A stretch of DNA of 64,000 nt. Origin: Panagrolaimus kolymaensis. Lineage: Eukaryota > Nematoda > Chromadorea > Rhabditida > Panagrolaimidae. Below the pieces are notes generated by a model that saw only the letters and a program-made list of their open reading frames with translations, did no database searches and was not told the DNA's origin. This document shows positions 1 through 13,631 of this stretch, one piece after another (within the stretch, counting starts at the first letter, position 1; each line of letters opens with the position of its first letter). Position numbers and translations under genes: made by a program. The stretch is from assembly GCA_028622995.1 (NCBI GenBank), contig JAJQJQ010000005.1:3472001-3536000 (forward strand). The letters run 5' to 3'.

Positions 1-1025
1 CCCAATAAGGTAAAAACACAATGTCACAAGTTTTTGTTTTTTTTTGCTGCTGCAAAAGACAGCATTGGTTTGAAGGTTTAAACGATGTTAGTTAACTTTC
101 ATAATTGGTTGGCTTTTTTAAACTAAATTATTTATTATTATTTAACTAAAATTATTATTTATTTATCTACTAAATTTTTGTATAACGAAAAGCTGGATTA
201 ATTTCAAATTATTTTTTCTTTTCTAATATCGTTAAAGCTTTGACATTGCGTTTTTTACTCTTTTTTGGAAGAATCAATTTTTACCTAAATAAATAAACTT
301 TGTACAAATTTAAGAGATAGCAAATTATAAATAAAGACGAAGGTTATAGGATTATTGGTGGAAATATTATAAAGGAAAATAAATAAAAACATATTTTCTT
401 TCTTTTTTGTGGAGGGGAAATACGCGCGTGTTTTTTTGAGTTTTGATAGAATTAAAGCGTCTTTAGATTTATGTAAATAAAATCTTCATAAAATATTTTT
501 TGATCCCAAAATTATCTTACATGTTTTAAGTAAAAATTTCAAAGACGCTTTTCTCCCATTTTTAAGAGGTTTGGTATATTTTTTTATCGATTAGAGACAT
601 AAGGTTATAATCAAGCCAGTGATTATTGCATTATTTTTAGTAGGGCACTTTTTTACTTCAACGAACACGGGTTGATTTAAAAAAAAAGATCGAAAGAGAA
701 CATTGTTTAGGGCGCATTGGGAAATTTTTGAAGAATAAAGGAAGAATTTTTTTAAAAGAAAGACATCTTTTTTTTTATGCCTGTGCGCTACCAAGCACAA
801 GGTGACCAGAATATTTTTTTTAACAAAATTAAATTAATTAAGAAAGAGACTGATAAATTACTAACTTTTTTGTTACGAAAAAAAGAAAAATGTTGCACAT
901 TCGGAAATATTGAAATTATTTTTTTGATGAATGAAAGAAAATTGGATTATTTATATTTTTTTGATTTTTGTTTGTTTTTTTCTTTATGGTAGGACGACGA
1001 CAATCGATGACCCATAAATATTATA
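1..1025. other. AT-rich intergenic DNA, no supportable gene
   Basis: Homopolymer-rich sequence (long T and A runs). Short open frames exist on both strands but have no coding-like composition, no splice signals and no recognisable motif. The right end is the 3' flank of the membrane protein gene, whose stop lies at 1026-1028. Confidence 0.6.
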
Positions 1026-2485
1026 TTAAGCATCAAGAATGAGGGGATTCTTTGGTGATGGAATAATTACCGGCATATAAACTTTATTATACATGTGTCG
1101 TTGTTGTTGTTCATGATGAAGTTGTTGGGCATAAGCATGATATTGATTTTGATGATAATGGCTACTTCCATGAGAAGAAGATAAACTTGCTGATGGAGGG
1201 AACCAATGACGAATACAATATTCAATTAAATATGCTAATGCGATATAAACTAATGATAAAATAGTTAAAATTAATAAATATTTAAGTAATACAATAGGAA
1301 AGATAGATTCTAATATGAGATCGGAACAATATGGAAGTCCTTCGCGATAATGAATGGAACAAATTAATGAATTCATTAATTTATCAGCGCTAGCAATTTG
1401 ATGAGCAGTTTGTAAAGCTCCTCGAAGGGTTGGTCGAACAGCTTCAGCAACAAAAGTTCTTGCTAAAAGCATCATAGGAATGGATGCAAATGCAACAAAA
1501 TCCACGATTTTCAAAATATTAACATTGATTCGACGAACATGCGAAATTGGAAGAAGGAAAAGGAAGAAGCAGGATGTGGAAAGCGCCACACACATAGCTC
1601 CAACCGTCATCCAAACATTTTTCTTATAATCCGCAAGTAAATCAAGTTGATGTTGAACTACACGAGTATCAAATCCATGAGGAGTTTGATATTGATTTGG
1701 ATATTTATTTATTAAACGTTGGCTATAATCTTCAAGAGCGGAATATGAATCCAAAAATGATTGCATATAAACTAAATGAGCCACAGCTATTGCAAATAAA
1801 GTAATAAGTTTTAATAAATGAGCATAGAATGACTGAAAAATATAAAATGGAAATTAATAAAATAATAAATAGTTTAAAGTTTAATTTTTCTAGAAAAGTA
1901 CAGTACAGTAATTAAAATTTAAAGATGAAAACTTAGTTACACTCACATCAATGGTGGTAGTAATTAATTTTGACTAAATATCGCTTAATTTTGGTTATTC
2001 TCATTTTTTTGATACGGTAGCTAGCATACAACCTTCTTTTTTTAGAGCAAAGAATGACGTTTTAAAATTTAAAAAAAGAACAAAAAAGCATTTGTATTTT
2101 CCATTTCTTTTTAGAAATAAAGTAATAAACCAAACAGTAAATCGCTTTTTTTTAAGAATCAAAAAATGGGATTATTTTTAATTCCAAACAAGGAAAAAAG
2201 CAACTAATCTTCTTAAAAAACATTTATTTTTTTGCAGGAAAAAACTTCTGTTTTTGATACCTTTTTCATTTTTTTGAAAGGTTTAAAATTTAAGAAATCA
2301 AAAAATTAATAAATTTTTAATTAACAAACCTGTCGATCAAGGAATTCTTTCCATGATTTTGGTGAAACTCCGCAACAACCATTTTCATCATCATCATAAT
2401 ATTTATTATTTGCTTCAAGTCGATCTTGAATGGTGTGAATTTTATTTTGAATTGAAGCTAATTTTTCTCCCGTATTAGCAAACAT
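1026..2485 (-). CDS. Four-transmembrane nematode protein of unknown function
   Basis: Two-exon model: complement(join(1026..1832, 2330..2485)), 320 residues. The intron has a CAG|gtttgt donor and a tttttcag acceptor and keeps phase 0. The first exon starts at an ATG and gives a hydrophilic N-terminus with an acidic run and a Cys-Cys pair (about residues 28-39). Hydrophobic segments follow near residues 53-72, 118-142, 150-175 and 224-250. A cytosolic-type tail rich in Ser, His and Gln closes the protein. The long loop between segments 1 and 2 contains many polar residues, and the loop between 3 and 4 contains two Cys, which suggests an extracellular disulfide. I do not recognise a family. The tetraspan topology is seen in the sequence, whereas membrane location and any channel or adhesion role are inference. 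No neighbouring gene suggests a function. Confidence 0.7.
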
Positions 2486-5400
2486 AACTTTTTCTTAGTT
2501 TATCACCGTAATTTTTTCTTTAGTTATTGAATTAATTATTATTTAAATTAATTAATTAATACAACATGCAGTCGTTGTCAAAAAATTCAGAAAGTAAATA
2601 TATATGAAAAATTCGATGGTTGTTGATTTTTTTGGGTGGAAGCAGCAGCGGCAAGGTGAAAACCGAATATTAAAATAATTTTTTTTGTTGAAAGCACAAT
2701 GGGTGTGTTTATGAAAGGGTCAAGGGTTGAAGAAAGAAGGGCAATGAACAGGGCTACTAAAAAAATTGGAAAATTAAATTTAATTGAGTAAAAAGTTGAT
2801 TGTTGTTGAGTAACAGTAAATTTCTTTTTTTTTTGCAAACAATTGACGCGTCAAAAAGAAAAATGAATAAACGCGAAAATGGATACAACAATAGAGTCGA
2901 TTGATGAATCAGCAGCAGCAACAACGATGGCTGACTTTCTTTTATGAGCTTGTACTTGGCGGTACGTAGAAGAGAAAAATAAAATGAGGAGGAAGAGAGA
3001 TAGAAAGGGTCATTATTTAAAAAAAAGACAACAAAAGGCTACTATTTTTCAGGACATGTGTGTGTACTGAGAGATTAAATTTTTTTAAAACAAGAATTTA
3101 TGAAAATGATGTTAAAGAAAATTCTTGAAACACAATTTTGCAAAGTATTGCAAAATTTTGATTGCTCTCTTTCATTTTTTAAAAGCTAAATAAAAAAATA
3201 TAAGCCTTTTCCGTTCATTTTGGAAAAAACAAAAATGAATGAAGGAGGCTATCCTTTATAAGTCAAAGATTGCCTCTTTTGTAAAATAATAAAAACATCC
3301 TCCTCGTACCGGGTATATTGAAAGGTACCATAAATGGAAAAAAATACAATCATATCACTGACCATTTTATCGTCATTATTTTTTCAAAAGAAGGCGAACA
3401 CTTTTTTAAAAAGATCATTGATAAGAAAATTTAAACTCATCATAATCATTCACGTATAAACACACACACGCCGAATATAGACACTGCCTAGCATAATTAT
3501 GTCCTTTGACTTTTTTTCAAATACATTTTTCCTTTTTTTTAAAAGAGAAAGATCAAACTGGGCTATCTCAAAAAAATATAAAATAAAAATGCATTGCAGA
3601 AAAAAAAAATGAGTGTCGCCGACCACTAACTGACCGGCACTGACAGTCGCCGCCACAACAAACCCATAGAAGAGAGACTTTGCAGCCGTTTGGCCGCAAC
3701 TAAAACTCCATTTGAGCTTCGTTCATATTATTTTTTTTTCGCCAGCCAGCCAGCTTGGTCGTCCCCGTTGATGCTGCTCAGCATTGCATTTTATTCGAGA
3801 GCAGTAACGCGAACGCACAAAACATAGAAAATTTTAAAAATCATTTTCTTCGGCGCTGCCTTGCCTGCCTAGTTGGTTGGTTGATTCGCTTTGCGTGCTG
3901 TAAAAAAAACTAACGACGATGACAATCGAAGCGCATATTTACCACTAAAGCGGGACAACAAGAACTAAAAGAAGAGAAGAGGGAGGTCAAATCGGGTCAA
4001 AAACAACGAGAGAAATGAAGAGAAAAAAATAAATAAATTTATATTTTTAAAAAGAGAAAAAAAGGAAAAAGGATATGATGAATAGGACAAAATTTAAAAG
4101 TACAGTAGTTTGAAATTTAAAAATAAATTGCAGATTTTTTGTTAGAAAGAGCAAAAAATTGGTAGTAATGTAAAAATAAAAAATATTGTAAAAATTTGAG
4201 TACTATCATTTTCAAGCATAGAAATCCAAAAAGCAAAGATAACGAAAAATATAAAAAATGATCAACCTTTTTTACTGTTATTTTTTTATGAGAAAAGTGG
4301 AAATAATTCAAAAAAGAAAATTATTGTGTATTTGTTTTTACTATCCAATTTTAATCTTCTTTTTTTTGTGAAAAAAAAAACTATTTTTAACTTCCGTTAA
4401 ATTTTTTATTTTGTTTTCTGTTCATTTTGTCTTCGTCAAAAAAGAAGAAGCACAAATTGAGAAGCAGCTATTGAATAACATATTATTTATTTTTATTTTT
4501 TTCATCCATCTTCCGTTCTCGTTCTCGTTCAAAATATATTTTATTTCTCAAGGTTTAAAATAAAACCAAAAGAAAGGAACACTCAAGAGTGTCTGTGTCA
4601 ATGCTTTGCTTTTTTTCTTATTTTTTTTTTTCTGCGCGTTTATCATAATTCGTTTTTTTAAAGCGTCGGCCAAGAAAAAAAAATCGCCATGTCAGCAGCA
4701 AAGAAGAGGACAACGAGAAAAAGCTGCAGCTTCTTCATCTTTATTTTTTTTGCCACCCGTTGTCGTCGTTTGCTTTTCCGTTAGTTGAGGAAAGAGACGA
4801 CTCTCGTTCGTGCAAGTTGGTGACAGTATTGCCCCTATTTTTTTCCCGTTTTTTATTTTATTTATTTTTTTTATTTATTTCAATTGTGCGCATACTTCTC
4901 TTTTTTTAACGACATCGGCGACGACGATCTCATCATCCATCTAAAGGGATAAACTTTTCTTTTCTAAACGGCCATTCTTCTGTTGAGTGAAGTTTTAAAA
5001 ACTTTTGCTTGTAAAAAAACGGGAAAAAGCATAAAAAAGGTTTTACAAACAAAACAAAAAAAGCGTAAATAAAAAAATTGACGATTGTTTGGCCGTTACA
5101 CCGCTGTGAGAAAAGAACAAAAGCAGCATCTTGAAAACGTTAAAAGTATTTTTTTGGTTAAAGTTTGAAAAGTAAAAGCTTTTTTTGTTTGATTTTTGTG
5201 TTTGAATTGCAACGTGTAAGTGGAAGGTTATACTACCTACTACCGGTCATCATAGTATGTATGACTGTTTGGATAGTTGGAAAAAGAAAGTTTAAAAAAG
5301 CACCAGATAAAAATTATTTCAACAAAACTTGTTACTTTCTCTATTTCAACCTCTCACCAGCTATTTTTTCCCTATATTTTTTAGTCTGTCTTTTTTTTCA

Positions 5401-8400
5401 AAAAAGAAAGTCTTTGGATGACCCTTTCCTTCGACATCGACGACGATAACCGCGACAACCCCAGTGCATATAATTCATAGCAGGTTTGACGTTTTAGAAA
5501 CGTCTACAATTGTGAAGAAGAAAAAGAAAAAAATTGGAGTGTTTGCAAGGTCATTGAAATATTTTTTCTCCATTTTTCATTCTTTTATAGTGGCAAAAAA
5601 AACAAAAAAAAGAAGAAAAGGTTTAAGAAATGAAAAATGGCACAAATCGAATCGAGTCGCTTCGTCGCGAAAAGAGATGAGATATTTAAATATAAAAGAA
5701 CAAAAATGATTTGTGGAAATTGTCTTTTGAAATTTTAAAAATGAAAGCTATGAGAAAGTGAAATAAATTAAGAGAAATGATGGCAACAAAAAAAAATCAA
5801 ATTGAACATTTCTATTTACTATTTTTTTAGCTTAAATATTGTGAAATAAGCGCGGGCTTTTATTCAAAAAAATTTTAAGATCGCATGTTCAACTTCAATT
5901 TTTTTGTTCAAAAACAAAATTGTTTTTGCAGACGATACACATAAAAAAAAGGCGAAGCAAAAAACCTGCAAAAAGGGTAAAAAGCAATCACCATGCTTTT
6001 TCTGCTGCCTTCGAAAAACCCTTTTTTTAATGATTAAGTCTCAGTTCTATGTGGTTATTAAAAATGGTAAACAAGAAAACAAATTAATATTTATCATAAA
6101 TTTTTTGGAGTTTCCACCAACAAAAAAAAGCAAACAAGAAGAAAATGAATTTGAACTAATTTTTTGAAGCAGCCTTTATTTTCGCTGACATTTTTTTAAA
6201 TGCCCTTTTACATTTGCATCGAAGGCGTCGTCGTATGAGAAACAAGGCCAAAAAATAATAAAAAAAACTGACCATTCTAACGAGAGAGAAGAAAAAAAAG
6301 ATATTCGAAACAAATATGCGCGCAAGCAAGCAATCCCCCAAGTTCAACCAGTCGGTTGGTTGACGACCAACGACGACGACCTGCTCAAGGCAGGTCATAA
6401 AATAATGAACGCATTTGCAACAGGGAGCAATGGCGACGGCGGCGGTGGTGATGGCCGCCTTTTTTTTCCTGAGCAACAACATTAGGGGCGAGAGTGACAG
6501 TCGTAACCGGCTGCCTCGACAATGTCAAAGTTTTCTCTATATTTTTTTTTTTTGAAAAAAAACTTGCATAAAAAAATTTATTCATTTTTCATGCAGGCGA
6601 AAAAAATGATCGAGGTCAGGGACACTTTTTACCCTTCAGGGATGGATAGAATAAAAAAAAAAGAGAAAGAAAAAAATGGCATTAAAAAAAGTGAAAATTC
6701 GGGACATGGCTGATTTACTTGATCGCTGTCGACAAGAAGAAGATGACTTTTTTGAGGAAAGGAAATCAGCAACAGCAACAGCCAACCAGTCGTCGAATTT
6801 AGGATATAAACAAATTTAGGTCATGTCAAAAAAGAAAAAGAAGGATGAAAGGTTGTGGACTCAATCACACAAACGAAAGAATAAAAAAAAGCAATCATTT
6901 TTAGACCTAAATTTTTTTTGATGAACAAATTAAAGGACAAATGCTACAGTATTTCTACCGTATTGAAAAAACGAGTTTTACCATAATTAAACAATTTTTA
7001 CAAACTCTTAAAATACCAAAAAAATAAAGACATAACAAATATGAGATAACCTTGTTGCTTGTCTGAAGAAGCACGTGTTTACTCTCATGTTTTTGGCTGC
7101 TGTTATTATTGACTATAATTTTTTAAAACCTACAATTTCTTTGCTTTGGTTTTTTACAGCGGTACGTGGTATAACGTGTAAGTTTAAAAAAAAGAAAAAG
7201 AAAGAAATATTGAGTTACTTCATACATATATGAGTTTAAAGGTTAATAAACAACTGCTCAAAGTAATACTTAAAATTTTAGTTTATTTAAAGTTAACTTT
7301 AAAAATATCAAAAGTCACTTTAAATTTAGATTTTACGAAATTTTAAATTTAATTAAAGGTCAAGTTTATATGTTTTAATGAAGTTCAGTAAGAAAGAAGC
7401 GTAATTTTATGGAAATTGAAAGCAACAATAAAAATGCAAAAAATTGTGAAATTTGATTACTCTCATCAACATCACAGTAATATATTTTTGGGAATAGTTC
7501 TCTGCTTTTAGTTACTATCAAAACCAAAGATTTATTCTTATTCATAATTGTTTAGCTTCGGAAATTTTCTAGTTGCTAGGCTTTTAAAACAACTCCAATA
7601 ATTCTAACCATTTTGCTTGGTTTTAAAACGCTTTAATAATTTTCTTTTTTTCCATTTTTTGAAATAAACGAGGAAAAAAAGCTTTAAAAAAACGTAGCCA
7701 AAATAACCGCTTGTTTCATTTTTTTTCAAGAGCAGTAGTGCCAGTCTGTGGCGGTGGTGGGCCGTCTAAAATAAAAATAACGTTTTACATTCTGAAATAA
7801 GCAGCAGCAACAGCAGCAACAAACGGTTGAAGCAGACAATTTTTGCAACTATTTTAAAAATGCTTTCATTTCATTGAAATAACTTCCAAATGAAAAAGAG
7901 AGCATTGGTCAGTTAGCTTTCTTTTCAAAATAGATGCTCTTCAATTTCTTAAAAATTAGTCACATTTTTTTTGGTGAATAATAATGTCAGAAAAATAATT
8001 TGATGATTAAAATAAATAGAAAATTGTTTGATGACTTTTACAAGCAAACGATGGAAGTTAGTTAAAAATTGAGTTAAAAGAAAAAGGAATTACGATAACA
8101 TTTCAATCATAGCTGCTTATCCGTTGCTAATTTTGAAAAGAATTTTGAAACAAAGGTGATGCAAAAAAATAACCGTAATCGAATTTCTGGGATATTTTTA
8201 AAACTGAGTTTACTATTAAAAATTAGTAATATGTTATACTTTTTAACTTCTTATTTTATTAAGTTTTTTTCTTTTTTTCTTTAGCTTTTTTTCCACAATT
8301 TTTTTTGCATTAAATAAATTACTGTAAACTTTTTAAAATTTTCTATCTTGTTAACTAACAACAGCAGCAACGTCATTACACAAACATCTTTCTCTCTCTT

Positions 8401-11400
8401 TTTTTCGCCACATAAAAGTTTGTATTTTTTTTTAAAAAACCTTTACACCGACGAGAAAAAAAAACTAAAAATCAACCAAAAAAAGTTTTTATGTATTTGC
8501 AACTTTAAAAATAACGCAAAACTTTTTTTTCAATGTCACTTGCACCCGAGAGAAAAAAAATCAAACTTTTGTTTGTGGGTGTTTCTTTTTTCATTGAAAG
8601 AAAAAAAAAGGTATGATGATTTTGCACTTAGGATAATTAAACCAAAAGGCCATGAAAGATATAATATAAAATTTTACCCCAAAAATAAATGACCTTTTTG
8701 TAAAGTATACACGTTGCATGGAAGATTAGACATTTTTTTATAGTTTTAATACAATTTTAAATAATTACTATAGTCTCAAATAAACTTCCACTTGGGAATA
8801 AACAAAAAGCTAATTTGCTCTTTATTGAACTATGAATCATAGAACTGTTTTTAAAATCTTTATTGTCAAAATCAATGACAGTAATCATTTTTCAACGATT
8901 ATTTATAAATTTTAATTACTCTAATTTTTATCGTTGCCTAAAGCTTTCTGTGTGTTGAACCCACTTTCACATACTTTTTTTTGCCACTATTTTAAATGAC
9001 TTTCAATTAATCTATGTGACCTTATCTCAAGAAAATTAATTACTTTTAAATTTTTGAGGCTTTGATTGTTGATTTTAGAAATTTAAAAAGAAACAAAAGA
9101 AAAAAAAGATAAATCAAATCCAATTTTTTTAAGTTTAGTTATTTTTGGCTTAAATCTAATCCATCTTCTTTTTTAAGTCGTTGTTGTCCACAATTTAGAT
9201 TTTGATGTATCACAACAAGAAAGTAAGTAAGCCTAAAAATGTATCGACAAAAAAATTATTTTTCAATGATCTTTGCTCAAAAGTTTTTTTTATAAGAAGC
9301 AAAAGAAAGAAAAAAGAAAGGAGGATAAAGTGGACACTCCATTTTTTCAATTGAACGAAAACCGCAATTCTTCGTTTCCGTTCTGTTTTTTTTTTCTTCC
9401 TTTCATTCTTTTATTTTTTTGACGTGAGCTTTTTTTTATCCCCTTTGGCGACTGGCACTGCCGTTGTTGGTTGGTTTAGTTTTTTTAGGCAACTTTTTTT
9501 TCCTCGGACAAACAAGAGCTCTTCAATGTGAAAGAAAAGTGAGACAGACTGGAAAGTGAACTTTTGGACATCAATTTAAGGACAATTTTGAAAAGAAAAA
9601 GTGAAGGGATAAATTGTCAGATTTCGATAATGAAAAAAACTCATGGAAGTGAAAAGGGATTCGAGCAAGGTCGACGAGGAGACCAAAAGTTAAAATTTGA
9701 TGAAATCGAACGCAAAATCCAATGAGCCATGCCAGACGGAAAATAAAAGACAAAAATTAAATGTTGCAACTAGAGCAACAACAAAAAAAACGAGAGAGAT
9801 TGTCTCTTTTTAATCCACCATCGAAAAAATATAAAATTAGAAAAAAAGGCAATTTAGGTTGGATGCGGCGGCGCCAAGGTCATTCGTTTTATCTTTCTCC
9901 ACCACGGATGTAATTCACTTTTTTTTAAATAGAAATCGTGGCAGCAGTTATCCCTTTTCATCCATCCACTCAAGATTCGCAGATGGAGGATACTTGAAAG
10001 TTTAAAAAACGACAACAGCGTGTTTGGAAATAAAGAGTTTCATTGTTTCATCTAATTTATAATTTTGACTATCAATAATTATTACTTGTTGCCAATCTTT
10101 TGTGAATAATAAAAAAGACATGAGTTTCATGATTTAATTGATTCAGTACATTGCCGCAATTCAAAATTCAAGGCAGCTGGAGTAATTGACGACTACTTTA
10201 TCGCTTTTTTTTCTTATTCCATTTATGGCCTTTGAATTGAGCCGTATAAATATCATCATTGACAAATCATGGTTTTTTAATGTCATTCACTTTCACGATA
10301 ATCAAAAAATGAATTAAAGAAAGAAAAAAACAGATGTTTTTAACGGTCAAAGAAGGCAAAAAAAAAAATGACAATAAAGAAATGGAAGAAGGAAGGAAAA
10401 AAAGATTGAAAATTGAAAAGTCATAAATCAAAAAAGCAGCAAAGACACCGATTTTGTTATGTTCGCCTCGATTTGAAAAAAATATAGAAAAAAGTGATGG
10501 ACAATGGTTTTTTTATTTTGAAAGAAAAAATTATTTAAAATCAAAGCAAAAGAACCACAAATTTGTTAATTTTTCAAAATGTTTTTGCGCGGGTCATTTT
10601 GTTGTAAAAATATTTTTTTCAAAAATGGAACGCCCGCCATTAAAATAAAAAAGGGTGAACGCCGAAAAAAAAATGTAGCCCGATGCACCAGGCAGTGATC
10701 GGACACACGAATCTCCTAATTTTGCTGTCAAAAAATAAATTGCGGACATCAAGGCGAAATTGGCCTGCTTGATTTTTTCAAAATAAATTTGTTTCAAAGG
10801 GTTGGTGTTTAATGAGGGATGGGAATTTTATTTTTAACATACATGAAGAAGGTTAAAAAATTTTTTTGGCGGTTTACAGTATGTAAACAATAGGTTAATG
10901 GCATTTCCTCCCGCCAAGTATAAATTCAACGATAGTAACAAAAAATAAAAAAAAATATTGTTTGCTTTTTTGTGATTCTCACATAATATTAACCATCTTT
11001 CAACAATACTTTGCAACAATAAGTGGCTACTTTCACTTTTTTATCTAAATCTTTAAAAGAACTTATAGATCCAAGATTATCTCTTTTATTTTGACCTTTT
11101 AAATTTAAAAGAAGGATGATGAAAGATTAGAACACACAGAAGAGTCTAAAGGAAGCCATATTTTTTCACGCAAGTCTGGACGAATTTTTTCCAACAAAAA
11201 AGCGACTTCATTAACACCCATTTTTGATGCAAAAAAAGTGGCGTGGCAGCACTCCTCCTGGCACACATTCATTATGAATTCATGGTTTCTTTTTTGTGAA
11301 TGAATGTAAAAAAAGTGAAAGAAAGAAAATTTTTTATGGATATATTTATTTACGTTCAAAAAAGCGCAGACAAATTAAGTCTATTTTTGAATAAGAAACC

Positions 11401-11520
11401 AAAAATTATTGTTTTAATTTTGCAACAAATTGTAATTATAAGTCTGAGAAAAAAGGTCAAAGCAAAATTGGTTTTTTGACCTTTGAAATGAAACTTTAAA
11501 GAAACAACAATGTGTATTTG
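2486..11520. other. Nine-kilobase gene-poor AT-rich region
   Basis: No convincing coding exon was found. The sequence is dominated by A/T runs and by purine-rich AAAGAAA-type stretches. Small islands of higher GC occur near 3620-3920 and 6290-6520. Short CAG/CAA-rich stretches occur near 2905-2925 and 7800-7825. Open frames here are short, of low complexity and lack splice-site continuation. It may hold the upstream regulatory DNA of the gene at 1026-2485 or unseen non-coding RNA genes. I saw no tRNA, rRNA or spliced-leader RNA sequence. Confidence 0.5.
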
Positions 11521-11672
11521 AATCATTACTATTACAAGGCTAAAAGCCAAAAAAGGTTGAAGTTGAGTCTTGAGTCAATAAAAGCAAGGCAATCAAGAAA
11601 ATCTTGAGTCAATAAAAGCAGGGCAATCTCAAAGATTCTAACCGACTCAACTTCGTGGCCCAAAAAAAATTT
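11521..11672 (+). repeat. Left arm of foldback element
   Basis: Begins AATCATTACTATTACAAGGC and ends at the GGCCC-A8-TTT run. It matches the reverse complement of 12099-12251 along its whole length. Confidence 0.85.
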
Positions 11673-12098
11673 GAAAGAAACAAAATGCAGCTTGTTTAAA
11701 TAAATTCTATTCGCTTCCATTTCAATGAGGAGATTGGTCATTTATAAACTTTTTATTAAGGTAACGGTGAAATAAAATTGTATTCGAACTTTAAATAAAG
11801 CTTGAAAACATAAGCAAGATTAAGTTTTAGATGTGTCAATATGTTTACGAAAGTACATTATTTTAGAAATATTTTAAAATAGGTAACAAGCAAGCTTTAG
11901 TAAAATTTCTTAAATGCATTGATTTATCTAGAGTTTGATTATATTTGAAAAAATTAATTTAAAATAAAATGGAAGAACACATAACAGATGAAATGGTAAG
12001 AAACAATTAGCTTTGTTTTAATTAACTAATTTTGATGATTTATTTAAATTATTGGCACAGTAAATATTTATCAAAAGAATATAAAAAAGTTAGAGAGC

Positions 12099-12251
12099 AA
12101 AATTTTTTTTGGGCCACGAAGTTGAGTCGGTTAGAATCTTTGAGATTGCCCTGCTTTTATTGACTCAAGATTTTCTTGATTGCCTTGCTTTTATTGACTC
12201 AAGACTCAACTTCAACCTTTTTTGGCTTTTAGCCTTGTAATAGTAATGATT
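12099..12251 (-). repeat. Right arm of foldback element
   Basis: Reverse complement of 11521-11672. The only difference I noticed is one extra T in the inner T run. Confidence 0.85.
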
Positions 12252-13360
12252 TCTATTCTTTTATTGAGCTCGAAGAGATTGATACCAATAATGTGAAAAT
12301 TTCGATATCAGTAAAAGAAAATTACGAGATGAATATATATTTATTTATTAGTGAATTTTAAACATTTAGCTTCTCTCGATGACCGATTTCTCCATTGGGA
12401 AAATAACAATGTTTAACTAAAATATACTACACTAACTTTTTATGATTTAGCACTTAAAAAAAGAAAGTTGCTTCTTTTTTCGTTTTAGTTTTGATTAATA
12501 AAAAAAGGGGAAAAAAGAAAATTGTGCTTTATGAAAAAAAGCATCGTTATAAGTACCTGACGGTACTAAATGCCCCGCTGGAGGAGTTGAAAAATATGAT
12601 TCCTATAGGACAAATTTAAGTTCTTAACATCCATTATCAATTTTCTGTGCTTTTCCGTTTACTAAATTTTAACCAAAGATATCTGGTTCCAACTTTTCAA
12701 TTTAACCTTTGTACATTTTTCAATCTTAATCTTTATTTTCTTTAATGGCTAATAAATAAAAAAATCGCAAACACACAGATGCATTAGTATGAAAGAAAAT
12801 GTTTAATTATAAACTACTACTGTGAAGGACCATATTATTAAAATTTAAAACCTATTCGAGAATATTATTAGAAATTTAACTCGGAAAAAAGCCACCGTGC
12901 AAAACAAAAAAATTATATTTTTATAAACGTTAGAGCAAAAAAGCTTGAAATCCACGATTTAAAATTTAAAAATGTAAAAAACCCTTTTATTTATTTTGAT
13001 AAAAATATGTCAACTCAAGTACATGAATAATTAAATGTAAAAAATGCAGAAAAAAGACTATCGATTACTTCATTCTTTAAAAAAAGCAGACTTAATAAAA
13101 ATAGCCTCCGAAATTAACAAAAACGATTATCGCACCTTTATGAGACACAAAAATATTAATAAATATTCGTGCTATGTAAAATTTCTCGGTTGTTAATGTA
13201 AAAAATTTTAAAGTTTGTATTTAGATTATTTATATTTAATTTATCAAAAATTAATCTCAAAAAAATCGTAAAAGATACAAAGAGCTATTAAAAAATCATT
13301 CAAATGAAGCAAACCTTTCGTTTGAGTCATTTTCGTGCTAGGATTTGTGACATACAAACA
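12252..13360. other. AT-rich spacer, left flank of the giant element
   Basis: No gene seen. The last bases before the element (GACATACAAACA followed by the 9-bp duplication) join naturally to the right flank (ACATCATTT after 27623), which would restore a continuous pre-insertion site. Confidence 0.5.
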
Positions 13361-13369
13361 GACGGACAG
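13361..13369. repeat. Target-site duplication, left copy
   Basis: GACGGACAG directly abuts the outer end of the left terminal repeat. An identical 9-mer abuts the right terminal repeat at 27615-27623. A length of 9 bp is the usual target duplication of Mutator-like elements. Confidence 0.85.
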
Positions 13370-13566
13370 GGCTTTTATTGAAAGTAGCGCGGTAGCGCGG
13401 TAGCGCCGTTTTCTTTCGTGTTGGGACCACTCCTTTTCATTTTTTCAATTATTGAAAGTAGCGCCGAAGGTAGCGCCATCATTTTTTTGATTACTTTTTC
13501 ACAGAATTAGGCAAATAATTAAAAAGGTTTTTTATTTTATAAATATATTTATTATTTCTCAATTAT
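13370..13566 (+). repeat. Left terminal inverted repeat
   Basis: Starts GGCTTTTATTGAAAG and ends TCAATTAT. It contains five GTAGCGC heptamers (at 13384, 13392, 13400, 13458 and 13470), in two clusters each preceded by ATTGAAA. Such clustered subterminal motifs are typical of transposase binding sites, but binding here is inference. Confidence 0.9.
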
Positions 13567-13631
13567 CACGCATACTGTTTAAAAATATATCTGTATATTC
13601 CTTGTCACAATTGAACTTTTTTTTTGTGTCC

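Larger units (their letters stand above)
11521..12251. mobile_element. Foldback (long inverted repeat) element
   Basis: A 731-bp unit with two arms of about 152 bp (11521-11672 and 12099-12251) that are reverse complements with almost no mismatch, separated by a 426-bp AT-rich middle. Each arm carries an internal direct repeat of about 33 bp (TTGAGTCAATAAAAGCA and its continuation occurs twice). No open frame in the middle resembles a transposase, so it is non-autonomous if mobile. No clear target-site duplication was found at the outer ends, so family assignment is open. Confidence 0.75.

Noticed and set aside
6156..6585. Overlapping minus-strand open frames near 6.2-6.6 kb
   Set aside because: Low-complexity, poly-Lys/Phe translations in several frames at once, no splice sites or domain; typical of purine-rich AT-rich DNA.
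8348..8692. 114-codon plus-strand open frame
   Set aside because: Composition is Lys/Phe/Asn-rich from A/T runs, start is not an ATG and no homologous pattern is seen.
13370..13566. Two independent miniature elements at 13.4 and 27.5 kb
   Set aside because: Each site has only one arm, in opposite orientation, and the matching 9-bp duplication lies only at the two outer ends.
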